Source of the DNA: an uncultured Lysobacter sp.
Lineage (GTDB): Bacteria; Pseudomonadota; Gammaproteobacteria; Xanthomonadales; Xanthomonadaceae
Assembly (NCBI GenBank): GCA_946480055.1
Contig: CAMLID010000009.1
Location: 1 to 64,000, forward strand
Length of the DNA stretch: 64,000 nucleotides
Reading direction: 5' to 3'
Shown here: one piece after another, positions 46,220 to 57,724 of the stretch
Position numbering within the stretch: the stretch's first letter is position 1
Layout of the letters: each line of letters opens with the position of its first letter
Position numbers and translations under genes: made by a program
The notes under the pieces: model-generated
What the model saw: only the letters and a program-made list of their open reading frames with translations
Database searches by the model: none
Told to the model about the DNA's origin: nothing

Positions 46220-46940
46220 ATTGCCCATCCGACGCTGCGGCCGACGACGGGTCGTCGAAGATTTCCGCCAGGTCGCCGCGCTTGCCCATGAAACGTCCGG
46301 CCGCATCGCCGGCCAGGGCCAGGCCGGCGATCGCGACGATCCACAGCAGGGTCTCGCGCGCGCCGCGCTGCAGCGACTCGCGCCAACGCTCGAAACGGCC
46401 CTGCAGGCGCCGGCCCGCGAACAGGTACAGGCCCAGCAGCAGCAAGGGCGGCGCGACGAAGATCGCGTTGTAGACCAGCAGCAGCGGCAGCCATTGCCAC
46501 AGCGCGAGCTTGGCCGAGGTCATCAGCGCCACGGCGGCGAAGTACGGCAGCGCGGTGACCATCTCGATCGCGGTGACGGTCGCCCCGAGCAGGACCATGC
46601 CGAGCAGACCGCCGATGCGCGGTTGCGGCTGTTGCGGCGCGGCTTTCGACTGCTTGGGGGCGAAGATGCCGTAGCCGAGCATGCTCAGGCCGAGCGCGAG
46701 TTGCAGCGCGAGCACCAGCGGATGATCGAAGGCCTTGCCGTAACGCTCGACCGCGACGCCCAGGCCCAGCATCAGCGCGACGCCCAAGGTCGCGTAGGTC
46801 AGGGCGATGCCGGCGATGTAGGCCAGCAGGCGCGGCGCCGCGCCGGGACGCGCCATCCACCACAGCGCGACGGCCAGGGCGGAAGGATTGACGCTGTCTA
46901 CGACGGCCAGTCCGAGTACGGGCAGGACGATGTCGGTCAT
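46218..46940 (-). CDS. GAP/LysE-like membrane protein, 240 aa
   Basis: A polytopic inner membrane protein with about six hydrophobic segments. The N-terminus MTDIVLPVLGLAVVDSVNPS and a later GATVTAIEMVTALPYFAAVAL resemble the GAP (Sap, sulfolipid-1-addressing) family within the LysE superfamily of exporters. The substrate is unknown. The C-terminal tail is Asp/Ser/Ala-rich. Start at 46940 matches the conserved start; longer frames upstream lack this signal. Confidence 0.72.
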   Translation of the reverse strand: MTDIVLPVLGLAVVDSVNPSALAVALWWMARPGAAPRLLAYIAGIALTYATLGVALMLGLGVAVERYGKAFDHPLVLALQLALGLSMLGYGIFAPKQSKAAPQQPQPRIGGLLGMVLLGATVTAIEMVTALPYFAAVALMTSAKLALWQWLPLLLVYNAIFVAPPLLLLGLYLFAGRRLQGRFERWRESLQRGARETLLWIVAIAGLALAGDAAGRFMGKRGDLAEIFDDPSSAAASDGQ

Positions 46941-47231
46941 GCGGTTCGGGCGCCGGTAAGCGGGAACGGCATTGTGACGCAGGCATCGGCGGCAAAGCCT
47001 GGGCCGTTCGGCATGCTTCGGTGACGGGCTGGAGATTCCGCACATCGACGCGGACGCGCGCCGGGTCGAGCTCGGTTACCGAGCCGATGGCGTCGTCGCT
47101 GTGTATGCCGATGCGCCGCATGGAGCGCCGGAAACGCCCGAATCGCGTCGGGATGGATTGTCGCCGGCCATGCCAGCCACTATCGTGGCGATCGCCGAAT
47201 ACGGCGCTCATCCCCCGTCGAAAGGACTCCC

Positions 47232-47831
47232 ATGCTTCGTACTTCGCTCAGTCTTCTGCTGCTCGCCGCTGCCGCGACCGCCATGCCGGCGCGCGCGGAA
47301 AAAACAGCCACTCCCGCCATCGCTGCACCGGATGTCGCCCATGCCAAGAAGTACGCCCAGGACGGCGTCAGTTTTTCGCTGCCGGGCAACTGGAAGGTGA
47401 TCGAGAACACCGCCATGGACGAAGGCGGCGGGCGCGCGTTGGGGATCGAGGCCGACAAGCCCGACTTCGAGACCTTGGGGCTGGACATCACGCTCCAGGT
47501 CTATCCCGAGGACATCGCGCCATCGCTGCAGGGTGCGGCCGAATTCCTGGTCGAGCGCCAGATCGACGGCTCCAAGAACTACAGCCAGCCCAAGCACGCT
47601 GATTACAAGTTGGGCGGCCGTTTCCCGGCCCTGGTCTCGCGCTACAACCACACCGTGTTCGGCAACGACTCGCCGTATGCGAAGCGCGTCGACCTGTACG
47701 CGATCAAGCCCTGCGGCGAAGGCTGGGTCTGCTTGCTTTACACCCAGACCCTGGCCGCGAACGAAAGCGCCGCAAGCGCCGGCATGGCCAAGCTGTACGA
47801 AACGATGAAGTTCGCTTCCGCGCAGGAGTGA
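47232..47831 (+). CDS. Hypothetical secreted protein, 199 aa
   Basis: A signal peptide ends at MPARAEK. The mature part starts with KYAQDGVSFSLPGNWKV, a pattern seen at the start of PsbP/DcrB-like folds, and has two cysteines (KPCGEGWVCLL). No specific family is recognised. An AAAGGA ribosome binding site lies 6 bp before the ATG. Confidence 0.75.
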   Translation: MLRTSLSLLLLAAAATAMPARAEKTATPAIAAPDVAHAKKYAQDGVSFSLPGNWKVIENTAMDEGGGRALGIEADKPDFETLGLDITLQVYPEDIAPSLQGAAEFLVERQIDGSKNYSQPKHADYKLGGRFPALVSRYNHTVFGNDSPYAKRVDLYAIKPCGEGWVCLLYTQTLAANESAASAGMAKLYETMKFASAQE

Positions 47832-47937
47832 AGGCATGCGTCGCGGCGCGCCGCCGGCGCGTCGCGGCGAGCGCAGTCGGTCTTAAGGGAGTGGGGCCGT
47901 TGCGAGCCTGAGGCATCGACGCGGCCGTCCGGCGAAT

Positions 47938-48450
47938 TCACCAGAATTTCCAGAACGGCTTCTTGTCCGCAGGTGCTTCGCTCGGCTCGGGCGGCGGCAC
48001 GAACCCGAGGTAGGGAATGGCCTTGCCGCTGAAGCCGTCGATGGCCAGCGGCAGCGGCTCGAAGCTCCGCTCCAGCCAATCGGAATGATCCTGCCGGGCC
48101 TGCGCGGCTTCCGCATGGGTCAGCACCAGGAAACCGTGGGTGTCCGCGCCGCCGTAGGAATCGCTGTGCACGAACACGGTGTAGCGGTCTTTGAGGATCT
48201 CGGCGACGGAGGCGATCATGACGTAGCGGTCGCGGCCGCTTTCGGTCAGCGGGATCCGATAGGTCTCGCCGCGGTGGACCAGCTCCCGGGGATCGTCCTC
48301 GTCGAGCATGCCGATCGCATCGGCTTCGTCGAGCTCGTCCGAGAAACCGGTGACGACCTCCGACTCGAACGAACGCCAGTCGATCCAGATCAAGGCGTTG
48401 GACAGTTCGTCCTCGTCCAGCGTTACCAGCGTTTCCAGGGGAATGCGCAT
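47938..48450 (-). CDS. Hypothetical protein, 170 aa
   Basis: I do not recognise this acidic, soluble protein. It begins MRIPLETLVTLDEDELSNAL and ends with the basic/aromatic KKPFWKFW. AAGGAG lies 6 bp before the ATG at 48450, which decides the start. It has no signal peptide or membrane segment. It lies downstream of the proline iminopeptidase gene on the same strand (52-bp gap) and could be cotranscribed. Confidence 0.72.
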   Translation of the reverse strand: MRIPLETLVTLDEDELSNALIWIDWRSFESEVVTGFSDELDEADAIGMLDEDDPRELVHRGETYRIPLTESGRDRYVMIASVAEILKDRYTVFVHSDSYGGADTHGFLVLTHAEAAQARQDHSDWLERSFEPLPLAIDGFSGKAIPYLGFVPPPEPSEAPADKKPFWKFW

Positions 48451-48502
48451 GCGTGCTCCTTGGGAGCGAAGGTCCGAGGAATGCGGCCGCGCGCCGTCGC
48501 GT

Positions 48503-49456
48503 TCAGCCGAAGCGGTCGGCCAGCGCGTCGGTCGCCGACACCAGCACATCCACGATCGCCGGATCGGCCGCGCTGTGGCCGGCCAGGACGATGCGCAGTT
48601 CGGCTTCCGGCCAGGCCTGGGACAGGTCGTAGGCGTTCTTGGCCGGGCAGATGATGTCGTAGCGGCCGTGCACGATGGTCGCCGGGATATGGCGAATGCG
48701 GCCGATGTCGCGCAGCAGCTGATCCGGCTCCAGGAACACGTCCTTGCGGAAGTAGTGCGCCTCGGCGCGGGCGACGCTGATCGCGACCCGCGGTTCGTCG
48801 AAATTGCCCGCTTCGTAGGGGTCGTGGATCAAGGTGGTGCTGCCGCCCTCCCAGTAGCCCCAGGCCTCGGCCGCGGCCTGGCGCACGGCCGGATCGTCGC
48901 TGTCGAGCCGGCGCCAGTAGGCCTCGGTCAGATTGTCGTGCTCGTCCTGCGGGATGTGGTCGAGATAGCGCTCCCAGCGCTCGGGGAAGATCCAGCGCGC
49001 GCCGCCGTCGAGTTCGTTGAACCAGCGCATTTCGTATGGCCGGCCCAGGAAGATGCCGCGCAACACCAGGCCGAGCACGCGCTCGGGATGGGTCTGGGCG
49101 TAGGCCAGGGCCAGGGTCGAGCCCCAGGAACCGCCGAACACCACCCAGCGGTCGATGCCGAAATGTTCGCGGATCGTCTCGATGTCGGCGACCAGGTGCC
49201 AGGTGGTGTTGTCGCGCAGTTCCGCGTGCGGGGTCGACTTGCCTGCGCCGCGCTGGTCGAACAGCACGATGCGGTAACGCGCCGGATCGAAGAAGCGGCG
49301 GTGGTAGGGCGAGACGCCGGCACCGGGACCGCCGTGCAGGAAGATCACCGGCAGGCCGTCGGGATTGCCGCATTCCTCGATATGCAGTTCGTGCAGATCG
49401 TCGACCGCCAGACGTTGGGTGCGGTAGGGCTCGATCTCGGGGTATAGCTCGCGCAT
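48503..49456 (-). CDS. pip: Prolyl aminopeptidase (proline iminopeptidase), 317 aa
   Basis: An alpha/beta hydrolase that removes N-terminal proline. Hallmarks are LHGGPGAGVSP (residues 40-50), LFDQRGAGKSTPHAEL, the nucleophile Ser110 in FGGSWGSTLALAYAQTHPE, and IVHGRYDIICP with the catalytic aspartate and a late histidine in LAGHSA. These match the S33 family. The ATG at 49456 gives MRELYPEIEPY, the family start; the frame extends upstream without support. Confidence 0.94.
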   Translation of the reverse strand: MRELYPEIEPYRTQRLAVDDLHELHIEECGNPDGLPVIFLHGGPGAGVSPYHRRFFDPARYRIVLFDQRGAGKSTPHAELRDNTTWHLVADIETIREHFGIDRWVVFGGSWGSTLALAYAQTHPERVLGLVLRGIFLGRPYEMRWFNELDGGARWIFPERWERYLDHIPQDEHDNLTEAYWRRLDSDDPAVRQAAAEAWGYWEGGSTTLIHDPYEAGNFDEPRVAISVARAEAHYFRKDVFLEPDQLLRDIGRIRHIPATIVHGRYDIICPAKNAYDLSQAWPEAELRIVLAGHSAADPAIVDVLVSATDALADRFG

Positions 49457-49600
49457 GGGCCGCGTTCCGTGAGGTTTGCGCAAGCATACGGCGAGGCGAA
49501 GGCGGGCACGATAGGGAGGCGGTGGAGCGGTGATTGCGATGGCCGCGCGAGCGTGTCCGATCGTGGCGACAGGGCGGCGACCTGGCGCTGGTCGGCTTCC

Positions 49601-49750
49601 TGTGGGAGCGGCGTGAGCCGCGATTACGTAAGCCACACGCCGGCGCGAGCGGGTAGCGATTGCGAACCCCAAACACGAGAGCCCGGCGTAACAGCAGGAT
49701 CAGGACGCGTAAGGGGAGGGCGCAATCGCGGCTCACGCCGCTCCCACAGG
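49601..49750. repeat. Inverted pair of palindromic elements (REPIN-like)
   Basis: A forward element (TGTGGGAGCGGCGTGAGCCG) at 49601-49626 and an inverted element at 49723-49750. The gap 49457-49951 holds this and the next pair and no gene. Confidence 0.85.
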
Positions 49751-49772
49751 AAGGGGGCGACGCGGTGTTTTG

Positions 49773-49938
49773 GGTAGGGGCGGCGCGAGCCGCGACCGTG
49801 TTGTCTCGTGTCGAGGCGACCGCACCCGTAACCTGCGTTGCGTCATTGGCCGCGCCGGCGGTTCGATGGCATCGACTACGCAGAGCGTGCGCCGGTGCTT
49901 GGGATTCGGGGTCGCGGCTTGCGCCGCTCCTACCCCAA
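49773..49938. repeat. Inverted pair of palindromic elements (REPIN-like), GCGA/GCAA loop variants
   Basis: A forward element (GCGGC-GCGA-GCCGC) at 49773-49798 and an inverted element at 49911-49938, directly before the recQ stop. Confidence 0.8.
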
Positions 49939-49951
49939 AGCGGCGTGCGGC

Positions 49952-51763
<1,812 letters not shown>

Positions 51764-51931
51764 GACGCTAGTGTAACGAGCGCCGACGTTATGGCCCCTA
51801 AGCGGGAGGCGCGGTCCGCTGTAGGAAGTCGCCGCGGTCGGCGTCAGAGCCCTGCTATCCGGGCGGCGTGCGCTGCGGCCGGAGCCGCCGAACAGGGGCG
51901 ACGATGGCTGGCCGACCCGCGAAACCGCCCC

Positions 51932-52012
51932 TGTGGGAGCGACGTAAGTCGCGATCGACCCGGGACCGCTGCAGCGCGGGCGCTCGGATCGCGACTTACG
52001 TCGCTCCCACAG
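51932..52012. repeat. Inverted pair of palindromic elements with the compensated stem variant
   Basis: Both members carry the variant stem GCGAC-GTAA-GTCGC instead of GCGGC-GTAA-GCCGC: the left at 51932-51956, the right inverted at 51987-52012. The pair lies between recQ and dps. Confidence 0.85.
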
Positions 52013-52031
52013 GGAGCAAGGGCCTAAGTGC

Positions 52032-52613
52032 TTACTGCAGCAGCGAGCGCAGCATCCAGGCGTACTTCTCGTGGGTCTGCAGGCGCTGGGTCAGCAGGTC
52101 CTCGGTCGGGGCGTCGTCGGCGTCGTCGGCCTGGTCCAGCACGGCGCGCGCGGTGCGGCACACGGCTTCGTTGCCGACCACCAGCTGGCGTACCATCTCG
52201 CGCCAGTCCGCGGCTTCGGTCAGGCCCGGCTCCTCGGGGATCGAGGTCAGGCGCACGAACTCGGCGTAGGAACCGGGGGCGTTGAAGCCCAGGGCGCGGA
52301 TGCGTTCGGCGATATCGTCCAGCGCGGTCCACTGCTCGGTGTACTGGGTCTCGAACATGGTGTGCAGGGCGTTGAACATCGGCCCGGTCACGTTCCAATG
52401 GAAGTTATGGGTCTTCAGGTACAGGGTGTAGCTGTCGGCCAGGAAGCGCGACAGGCCCTCGGCGATCTTCTTGCGATCGCCGGTGCCGATCCCGATATCG
52501 ATCGAAGGCGCCTTGTTGGACGCCGCCGGCGATGCGGCCGGGCTGAGCGAGGCGGTCTTGCCGGTCTTGCCGGTTTTGCCTTTGCTCGGCTTGCTGGTCT
52601 TGGTCTTGGCCAT
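52032..52613 (-). CDS. dps: Dps family ferritin-like protein with basic tail, 193 aa
   Basis: Dps stores iron and protects DNA. The ferroxidase residues are recognisable in [20 protein letters not shown] and [13 protein letters not shown] (H72, H84, E88, D99, E103 by position in the motif). An N-terminal tail of about 40 residues is rich in Lys, Ser and Thr ([20 protein letters not shown]), which may bind DNA. The ATG at 52613 with GGGAG upstream is preferred over an earlier ATG at 52646. It is divergent from hrpA. Confidence 0.92.
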   Translation of the reverse strand: MAKTKTSKPSKGKTGKTGKTASLSPAASPAASNKAPSIDIGIGTGDRKKIAEGLSRFLADSYTLYLKTHNFHWNVTGPMFNALHTMFETQYTEQWTALDDIAERIRALGFNAPGSYAEFVRLTSIPEEPGLTEAADWREMVRQLVVGNEAVCRTARAVLDQADDADDAPTEDLLTQRLQTHEKYAWMLRSLLQ

Positions 52614-52714
52614 GTGTTGCTCCCTTTTCGAGTGTTGCGGCGACAATAGGCGCTGCCGCCCGCGAAGTGAAATATTTTGTTTCTAGCGGAGCGATCCGCA
52701 AAAACTATCGAACG

Positions 52715-55700
52715 ATGAAGTCTATAGACGCTCCTGCTAGCAATGCGTTACGCCAGGCCCGGCGCGCCATCGACGGCGCGCTCAGCCGCGACCGCGGCCG
52801 CCTGCACGGCCTATGGTCGCGCTGGAGCGGCAAGCCCGACGACACGGCCGCGCGCGATGCGTTCGCGCAGGCGCTGGCGACGTCGGTGTCGCAGCGCGAG
52901 TCGCGCGCGGCGGCGTTGCCTCAGGCCCCGGTCGAAGCCTCGCTGCCGATCGCGACCGAGGCCGAGCGCATTGTGGCCTTGATCCGTGAACACCCCGTGG
53001 TGGTGATCGCCGGCGAAACCGGCTCGGGTAAGACCACCCAGCTGCCCAAGCTGTGCCTGGCCGCCGGGCGCGGCGCCGCCGGCATGATCGGCTGCACCCA
53101 GCCGCGCCGGATCGCGGCGCGCGCGGTGGCGCGGCGCGTGGCCGAGGAGCTGAATACCCCGCTGGGCGGCGCGGTCGGCTACCAGGTGCGCTTCAACGAG
53201 AACGTGAGCGAGCGCACCGCGATCAAGTTCATGACCGACGGCATCCTGCTGGCGGAGATCCAGTCCGATCGCTGGCTGTCGGCCTACGACACCATCCTGA
53301 TCGACGAGGCCCACGAACGCAGCCTCAACATCGACTTCCTGCTCGGCTATCTGAAACAGCTGCTGAAGAAGCGTCACGACCTCAAGGTCATCGTGACCTC
53401 GGCGACCATCGACACCGAGCGCTTCGCCGCGCATTTCGACGGCGCGCCCGTGGTCAGCGTCGAGGGCCGCGGTTATCCGGTCAACGTGCGCTATCGGCCG
53501 CTCGAAGGCGAGGGCGAGTCGGAAAGCGACGGCCGCATGCGCGAGGCGCGCCAGGGCGAGCGCAGCGTCAACGACGGCATCGTCGCCGCCTGCGACGAGA
53601 TCACCCGCGAGGATCCGCGCGGCGATGTGCTGATCTTCCTGTCCGGCGAGCGCGAGATCCGCGACGCCCACCAGTCGCTGGAACGGCGCAAGTACCGCGA
53701 GACCGAAGTGCTGCCGCTGTACGCGCGGTTGTCGGTGCGCGACCAGGACCGGGTGTTCAATCCCGGCCCCAAGCGCCGCATCGTGCTGGCGACCAACGTC
53801 GCCGAGACCTCGCTGACCGTGCCGCGCATCCGCTACGTGGTCGATCCGGGACTGGCGCGGGTCAAGCGCTACAGCCCGCGCGGCAAACTCGACCGGCTGC
53901 ACATCGAACCGGTGTCGCAGGCCAGCGCCGATCAGCGCAAGGGCCGCTGCGGCCGCATCAGCGAAGGCACCTGTTACCGGCTCTACAGCGAGGCCGATTT
54001 CGAATCGCGGCCGCGCTACACCGATCCGGAGATTCGCCGCGCGGCACTGGCCGGCGTGATCCTGCGCATGCTGTCGCTGGGGCTGGGAGATATCGAAGGC
54101 CGTGTTTCGGCAAAGCCGAAACGCGCATCCGAGTCGGACCAGCATGGTTCGGCTCGGATAATCGAGGATTTCCCGTTCCTGGAGCCGCCCGACGGCCGCG
54201 CGATCGCCGACGGCTGGCAGCAGCTGACCGAACTGGGCGCGGTGGACGAGCAGCGCAAGCTCACCGCGATCGGCCGCAGCATGGCGCGGTTGCCGGTCGA
54301 CGTGAAACTGGCGCGCATGCTGGTGGCCGCCAACGACCACGGCTGCCTGCGCGAAATGGTCGCGATCGCGGCCTTCCTCGGCATCCAGGACCCACGCGAG
54401 CGCCCGGCCGATCAGCGCGCCGCGGCCGACAACGCCCACGCCGAGTTCGCCGATCCGCGCTCGGAATTCGTCGGCATCCTCAAGCTGTGGGACGCCTATC
54501 AGAGCGCGCACGAGGAGCTGACCCAGTCCAAGCTGCGCGGCTGGTGCGAGAAGCACTTCCTCGGCTTCCTGCGCATGCGCGAATGGCGCGAGCTGCACCG
54601 CCAGCTGAAATTGCTGTGCGAGGAATTGGGCTGGGCGATCAAGACCCTGCCCAGCGAGATCGATGCCGGCGCCTACGCCACCCTGCACCGCGCGCTGCTG
54701 GCCGGCCTGCCGACCCAGATCGGCCTGCGCGGGGACAAAGGCTTCTACGACGGTCCGCGCGGACGCAAGTTTCAACTGTTCCCCGGCTCGCCGCTGGCCA
54801 GGAAACCGCCGCCATGGGTGCTGGCCGCGACCCTGCTCGACACCGAGCGGGTGTGGTCGATGACCAATGCCACGATAGAGCCGGATTGGGCGATCCAGGA
54901 GCTGCCGCACCTGCTCGCGCGCCGTCATCACGATCCACGCTGGGCGCGTTCGCAGGGTCGGGTGGTCGGCAGCGAGCAGATCAGTCTGTTCGGCCTGGTG
55001 CTGGCGCCGAAGCGGCCGGTGCACTACGGCGCGCTGTACCCGGAAGAAAGCCGCGCGATCTTCGCCCGCGACGCCCTGGTCACCGGCGAGATCAACACCC
55101 GTGCTGCGTTCCTGCCGCGCAACCTCGCCACGCTGGCCAAGGCGCGCGACGAGGAAGCCAAGCAGCGCCGCGCCGGCCTGGTGGTCGATGAGGACTGGAT
55201 GGCGCAGTGGTACCTGGACCGGCTGCCGCCGCAGGTGCACAACGTCCAGGCGCTGGACTCGTGGTACGCCAAATTGCCGGCCAACGAGAAGGTCGCGCTG
55301 GAATGGTCCAACGCCGATCTGATGGTCGGCGGTGAAAGCGAGGCCGCGCGTTTCCCGCCCTATCTGCAATTGGGCAACGCGCGCTTGGCAGTGCGTTACC
55401 GCTTCGAGCCCGGCGCGATCGACGACGGCATGACCCTGGCCGTGCCGCTGCACCTGCTCAACGCGCTGGATCCGGCGCAGCTGTCGTGGCTGGCGCCGGG
55501 TTTCGTCGCCGACAAGGCCACCGCGCTGATCAAGTCGCTGCCCAAGACTTTGCGCCGCAATTTCGTTCCGGCGCCGGATTTCGCCAAAGCGTTCCAGGAA
55601 GCGCATGCCAAGCCCGAGGCCGACGATCTGGTCGGCGTGCTTGCGCGCTTCCTGCGCAAGCTGACCGGCGTGGAGGTCGCGGCGACCGATTTCGATGCGG

Positions 55701-56761
55701 CATCGATCGAGCCGCATCTGCGCATGAACCTGCGCCTGCTCGATGTCGGAGAAGACAAGGGCGGCCGCAAGGCCGAGCCGGCGGTGCTGGCCGAGTCGCG
55801 CGACCTCGAACACCTGCGCGCGCGCTACGGCGAGCTCGCCGCGCGCGCGTTCGCGGCCCGCGCCGCCGACGGTCTGGGCCAGCGCGGCCTGACCGCGTTC
55901 CCCGAGCAACCGATTCCGACCTCGGTGCCCGGCGCCGCCGGCGTGCCGGCGTTCCCGGCCCTGCACGACGACGGCGACACGGTGTCGCTGCGCGTGCACG
56001 CCGAGCGCGAGGCCGCGCTGCGCGCGCATCCGGGCGGCGTGCGCCGGCTGCTGGCGATCGCGCTGGCGGACAAGCTCAAACAGGCGCGCAAGCAGCTGCC
56101 GGTGTCGCCCAAGACCGGGCTGCTGTACGCGGCGATCGAATCGGCCGCGCCGCGCCCCGACGGACCGCGCGACAGCGACCGCTTGCGCGACGATCTGGTC
56201 GGCGGCGCGCTGCGCTCGCTGCTGGGCGACGACGACGCCTTGCAGCAGGTGCGTGATGCGGCCGCGTTCGAAGCGCGGCGCGAAGAGGCCGCGCGCAAGT
56301 TGTTCCCGGAGGCGATGGAACGTCTGCGCCAGGCCGAAACCATCCTGGCCGCGGTCGCCGAGGCGCGCGCCAAGCTGGAATCGCCGCTGATGGGCTGGGC
56401 CAGCGGCAACCTCGACGACATGCGCGCACAACTGGCGACGTTGACCCCGCCGGGTTTCCTGCGCGAGGTGCCGGCCGAGGCCTTGCGCGAGTACCCGCGC
56501 TACCTCAAGGCGCTGGCCCTGCGCGGGGAACGCGCGTTGCGCGACCCGGTGCGCGATCAGGCGCGGATGCTCGAACTCAAACCGTTCGCGGACGCGCTCG
56601 CCGCCGCGACCGCTACCGGCGACGCGGCAGCGCCGGGTTGGCAAGCCCTGCGCTGGGATCTGGAAGAACTGCGCGTGTCGTTGTTCGCGCAGGAACTGGG
56701 CGTGCGCGGCGGGGTGTCGCCGAAGAAGTTGGCCAATAGGTTGGCGCAGTTGCGGAGCTAG
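52715..56761 (+). CDS. hrpA: ATP-dependent RNA helicase HrpA, 1348 aa
   Basis: HrpA is a large DEAH-box helicase. Walker A is IAGETGSGKTTQLPKL, the DEAH motif LIDEAHERSLNIDF, SAT motif VTSATIDTERFAAHF, and QRKGRCGRISEGTCYRLY is motif VI. HA2/OB-fold and the long HrpA-specific C-terminal region (DUF3418-type) follow. An unusual segment at residues about 462-483 (GRVSAKPKRASESDQHGSAR) interrupts the normal LGDIE...DFPFLEPP junction and is encoded by two tandem hairpins (54101-54160). The ATG at 52715 gives MKSIDAPASN; a GTG at 52667 is possible but lies next to dps's promoter region. Confidence 0.94.
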   Translation: MKSIDAPASNALRQARRAIDGALSRDRGRLHGLWSRWSGKPDDTAARDAFAQALATSVSQRESRAAALPQAPVEASLPIATEAERIVALIREHPVVVIAGETGSGKTTQLPKLCLAAGRGAAGMIGCTQPRRIAARAVARRVAEELNTPLGGAVGYQVRFNENVSERTAIKFMTDGILLAEIQSDRWLSAYDTILIDEAHERSLNIDFLLGYLKQLLKKRHDLKVIVTSATIDTERFAAHFDGAPVVSVEGRGYPVNVRYRPLEGEGESESDGRMREARQGERSVNDGIVAACDEITREDPRGDVLIFLSGEREIRDAHQSLERRKYRETEVLPLYARLSVRDQDRVFNPGPKRRIVLATNVAETSLTVPRIRYVVDPGLARVKRYSPRGKLDRLHIEPVSQASADQRKGRCGRISEGTCYRLYSEADFESRPRYTDPEIRRAALAGVILRMLSLGLGDIEGRVSAKPKRASESDQHGSARIIEDFPFLEPPDGRAIADGWQQLTELGAVDEQRKLTAIGRSMARLPVDVKLARMLVAANDHGCLREMVAIAAFLGIQDPRERPADQRAAADNAHAEFADPRSEFVGILKLWDAYQSAHEELTQSKLRGWCEKHFLGFLRMREWRELHRQLKLLCEELGWAIKTLPSEIDAGAYATLHRALLAGLPTQIGLRGDKGFYDGPRGRKFQLFPGSPLARKPPPWVLAATLLDTERVWSMTNATIEPDWAIQELPHLLARRHHDPRWARSQGRVVGSEQISLFGLVLAPKRPVHYGALYPEESRAIFARDALVTGEINTRAAFLPRNLATLAKARDEEAKQRRAGLVVDEDWMAQWYLDRLPPQVHNVQALDSWYAKLPANEKVALEWSNADLMVGGESEAARFPPYLQLGNARLAVRYRFEPGAIDDGMTLAVPLHLLNALDPAQLSWLAPGFVADKATALIKSLPKTLRRNFVPAPDFAKAFQEAHAKPEADDLVGVLARFLRKLTGVEVAATDFDAASIEPHLRMNLRLLDVGEDKGGRKAEPAVLAESRDLEHLRARYGELAARAFAARAADGLGQRGLTAFPEQPIPTSVPGAAGVPAFPALHDDGDTVSLRVHAEREAALRAHPGGVRRLLAIALADKLKQARKQLPVSPKTGLLYAAIESAAPRPDGPRDSDRLRDDLVGGALRSLLGDDDALQQVRDAAAFEARREEAARKLFPEAMERLRQAETILAAVAEARAKLESPLMGWASGNLDDMRAQLATLTPPGFLREVPAEALREYPRYLKALALRGERALRDPVRDQARMLELKPFADALAAATATGDAAAPGWQALRWDLEELRVSLFAQELGVRGGVSPKKLANRLAQLRS
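54101..54160 (+). repeat. Two-hairpin palindromic segment inside hrpA
   Basis: Hairpin 1 is GTTTCGGC-AAA-GCCGAAAC (54104-54122). Hairpin 2 pairs 54127-54140 with 54146-54159 over 14 positions, loop AGCAT, with two G-T pairs replacing Watson-Crick ones. The segment is in frame and adds about 22 residues between the helicase core and the HA2 domain. Confidence 0.7.
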
Positions 56762-56817
56762 GGCCCGCGGCAGTGACGCAATAGCGAAGCCACGCGCTGC
56801 GCGCGTGGGCCGAAACG

Positions 56818-57327
56818 TCACTTGATCCGCTGCACCCGCGCCTTGGGCAGGTCCTCATCGACCTGCAGGAACCAGCGCCCGCTGACGCCCGGCACCACCA
56901 CGATCGGCGGCGCCTGCATCGGCTTGTGCAGCTTCAGGCTGCCCTTGAGCACGCGCCACTGCTGGCCGTTCTCCAGCGCGAACACGGTCCCCGGCGCCCA
57001 TTCGGCGACATCGCCGACCAGGCGGCTGCGGATCGGACCGTCGCTGGCGCCTTCCAGCAGTCCGGCGTCGTCGCGGCTCGGCACCATCGCGGTGGTTGCT
57101 GCGGCCACCGGAACCTGCGGCGCGGCCGCGGCCTCGCGTTCGCCGTCCTCGCGCAGCAGGCGGTTGAGCAGGGCCAGTTGCGCCGAGCTCAGCGTATCCA
57201 GGCCGGTCTCGCGCAGCTGCTCGGGCGTCAAGCGGTACTCGACTTCGCGGTAGGGCGTCTGCGCGTCGGTCAGGCAGGGCAGCAGGGCGAGCGCGAGCAG
57301 CAGGGCGGTGCGGTGGAATCGATGCAT
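56818..57327 (-). CDS. Hypothetical secreted protein (paralog A), 169 aa
   Basis: A signal peptide ends at about PCLTDAQTPYR. The mature part has YRLTPEQLRETGLDTLSSAQ followed by a Leu-rich helix (LALLNRLLRE), an Ala-rich linker, then a beta-rich module with VFALENGQQWRVLKGSLKL and SGRWFLQVDEDLPKARVQRI. It shares order and motifs with the next gene upstream on the same strand, so the two are tandem paralogs. The family is not recognised; the 'ENGQxWR' pattern is common in small xanthomonad secreted proteins. Confidence 0.78.
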   Translation of the reverse strand: MHRFHRTALLLALALLPCLTDAQTPYREVEYRLTPEQLRETGLDTLSSAQLALLNRLLREDGEREAAAAPQVPVAAATTAMVPSRDDAGLLEGASDGPIRSRLVGDVAEWAPGTVFALENGQQWRVLKGSLKLHKPMQAPPIVVVPGVSGRWFLQVDEDLPKARVQRIK

Positions 57328-57724
57328 GGGGATGCCTGGCGACGGGATCGGACGGGGGCGCCGACACCGGATTCCGGCACGGATCGCAGGCGGCGCTCGT
57401 TAGTTCGCTCAGAATATTGCGGAGATATGACGGTTTCTTGACGCCGCCAGCGCGGCGCAGAACGTCGCAGCGCCGTGCACGGCAACCGTTGATCGCAATA
57501 CCCCGTTCCCGTGTTCCCGCGCGCCAGGCCCGTGCTGCGCACCAGGTTCCCTCGCTGCGAAGGGGAGCCGCGCGCTGACGAACCGTGGGTTCGTGCGCGG
57601 CCGAACGCCAGCAGGGCACGCCTGCTGGCCGGACGGGCTGGGGAGAACGCGTTCGCGCATCCCCGCCTGTACGGGGACGGCGTTCCAAGACGACCGCGTC
57701 CGTGCGTGGACGCGGCCTGGATAC
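57328..57724. other. Gap between the two paralogs, no gene seen
   Basis: About 400 bp with no supported gene. It contains a CATCCCCGCCTGTACGGGGA hairpin-like stretch near 57659 and a TATTGCGGAGATATGACGG region near 57415. It should include the promoter of paralog A. Confidence 0.4.

Noticed and set aside
52614..52760. OxyR-like half sites (ATAG/CTAT) between dps and hrpA
   Set aside because: A few ATAG/CTAT tetramers are present (for example near 52650 and 52735), but not with the spacing of an OxyR site, and some fall inside hrpA.
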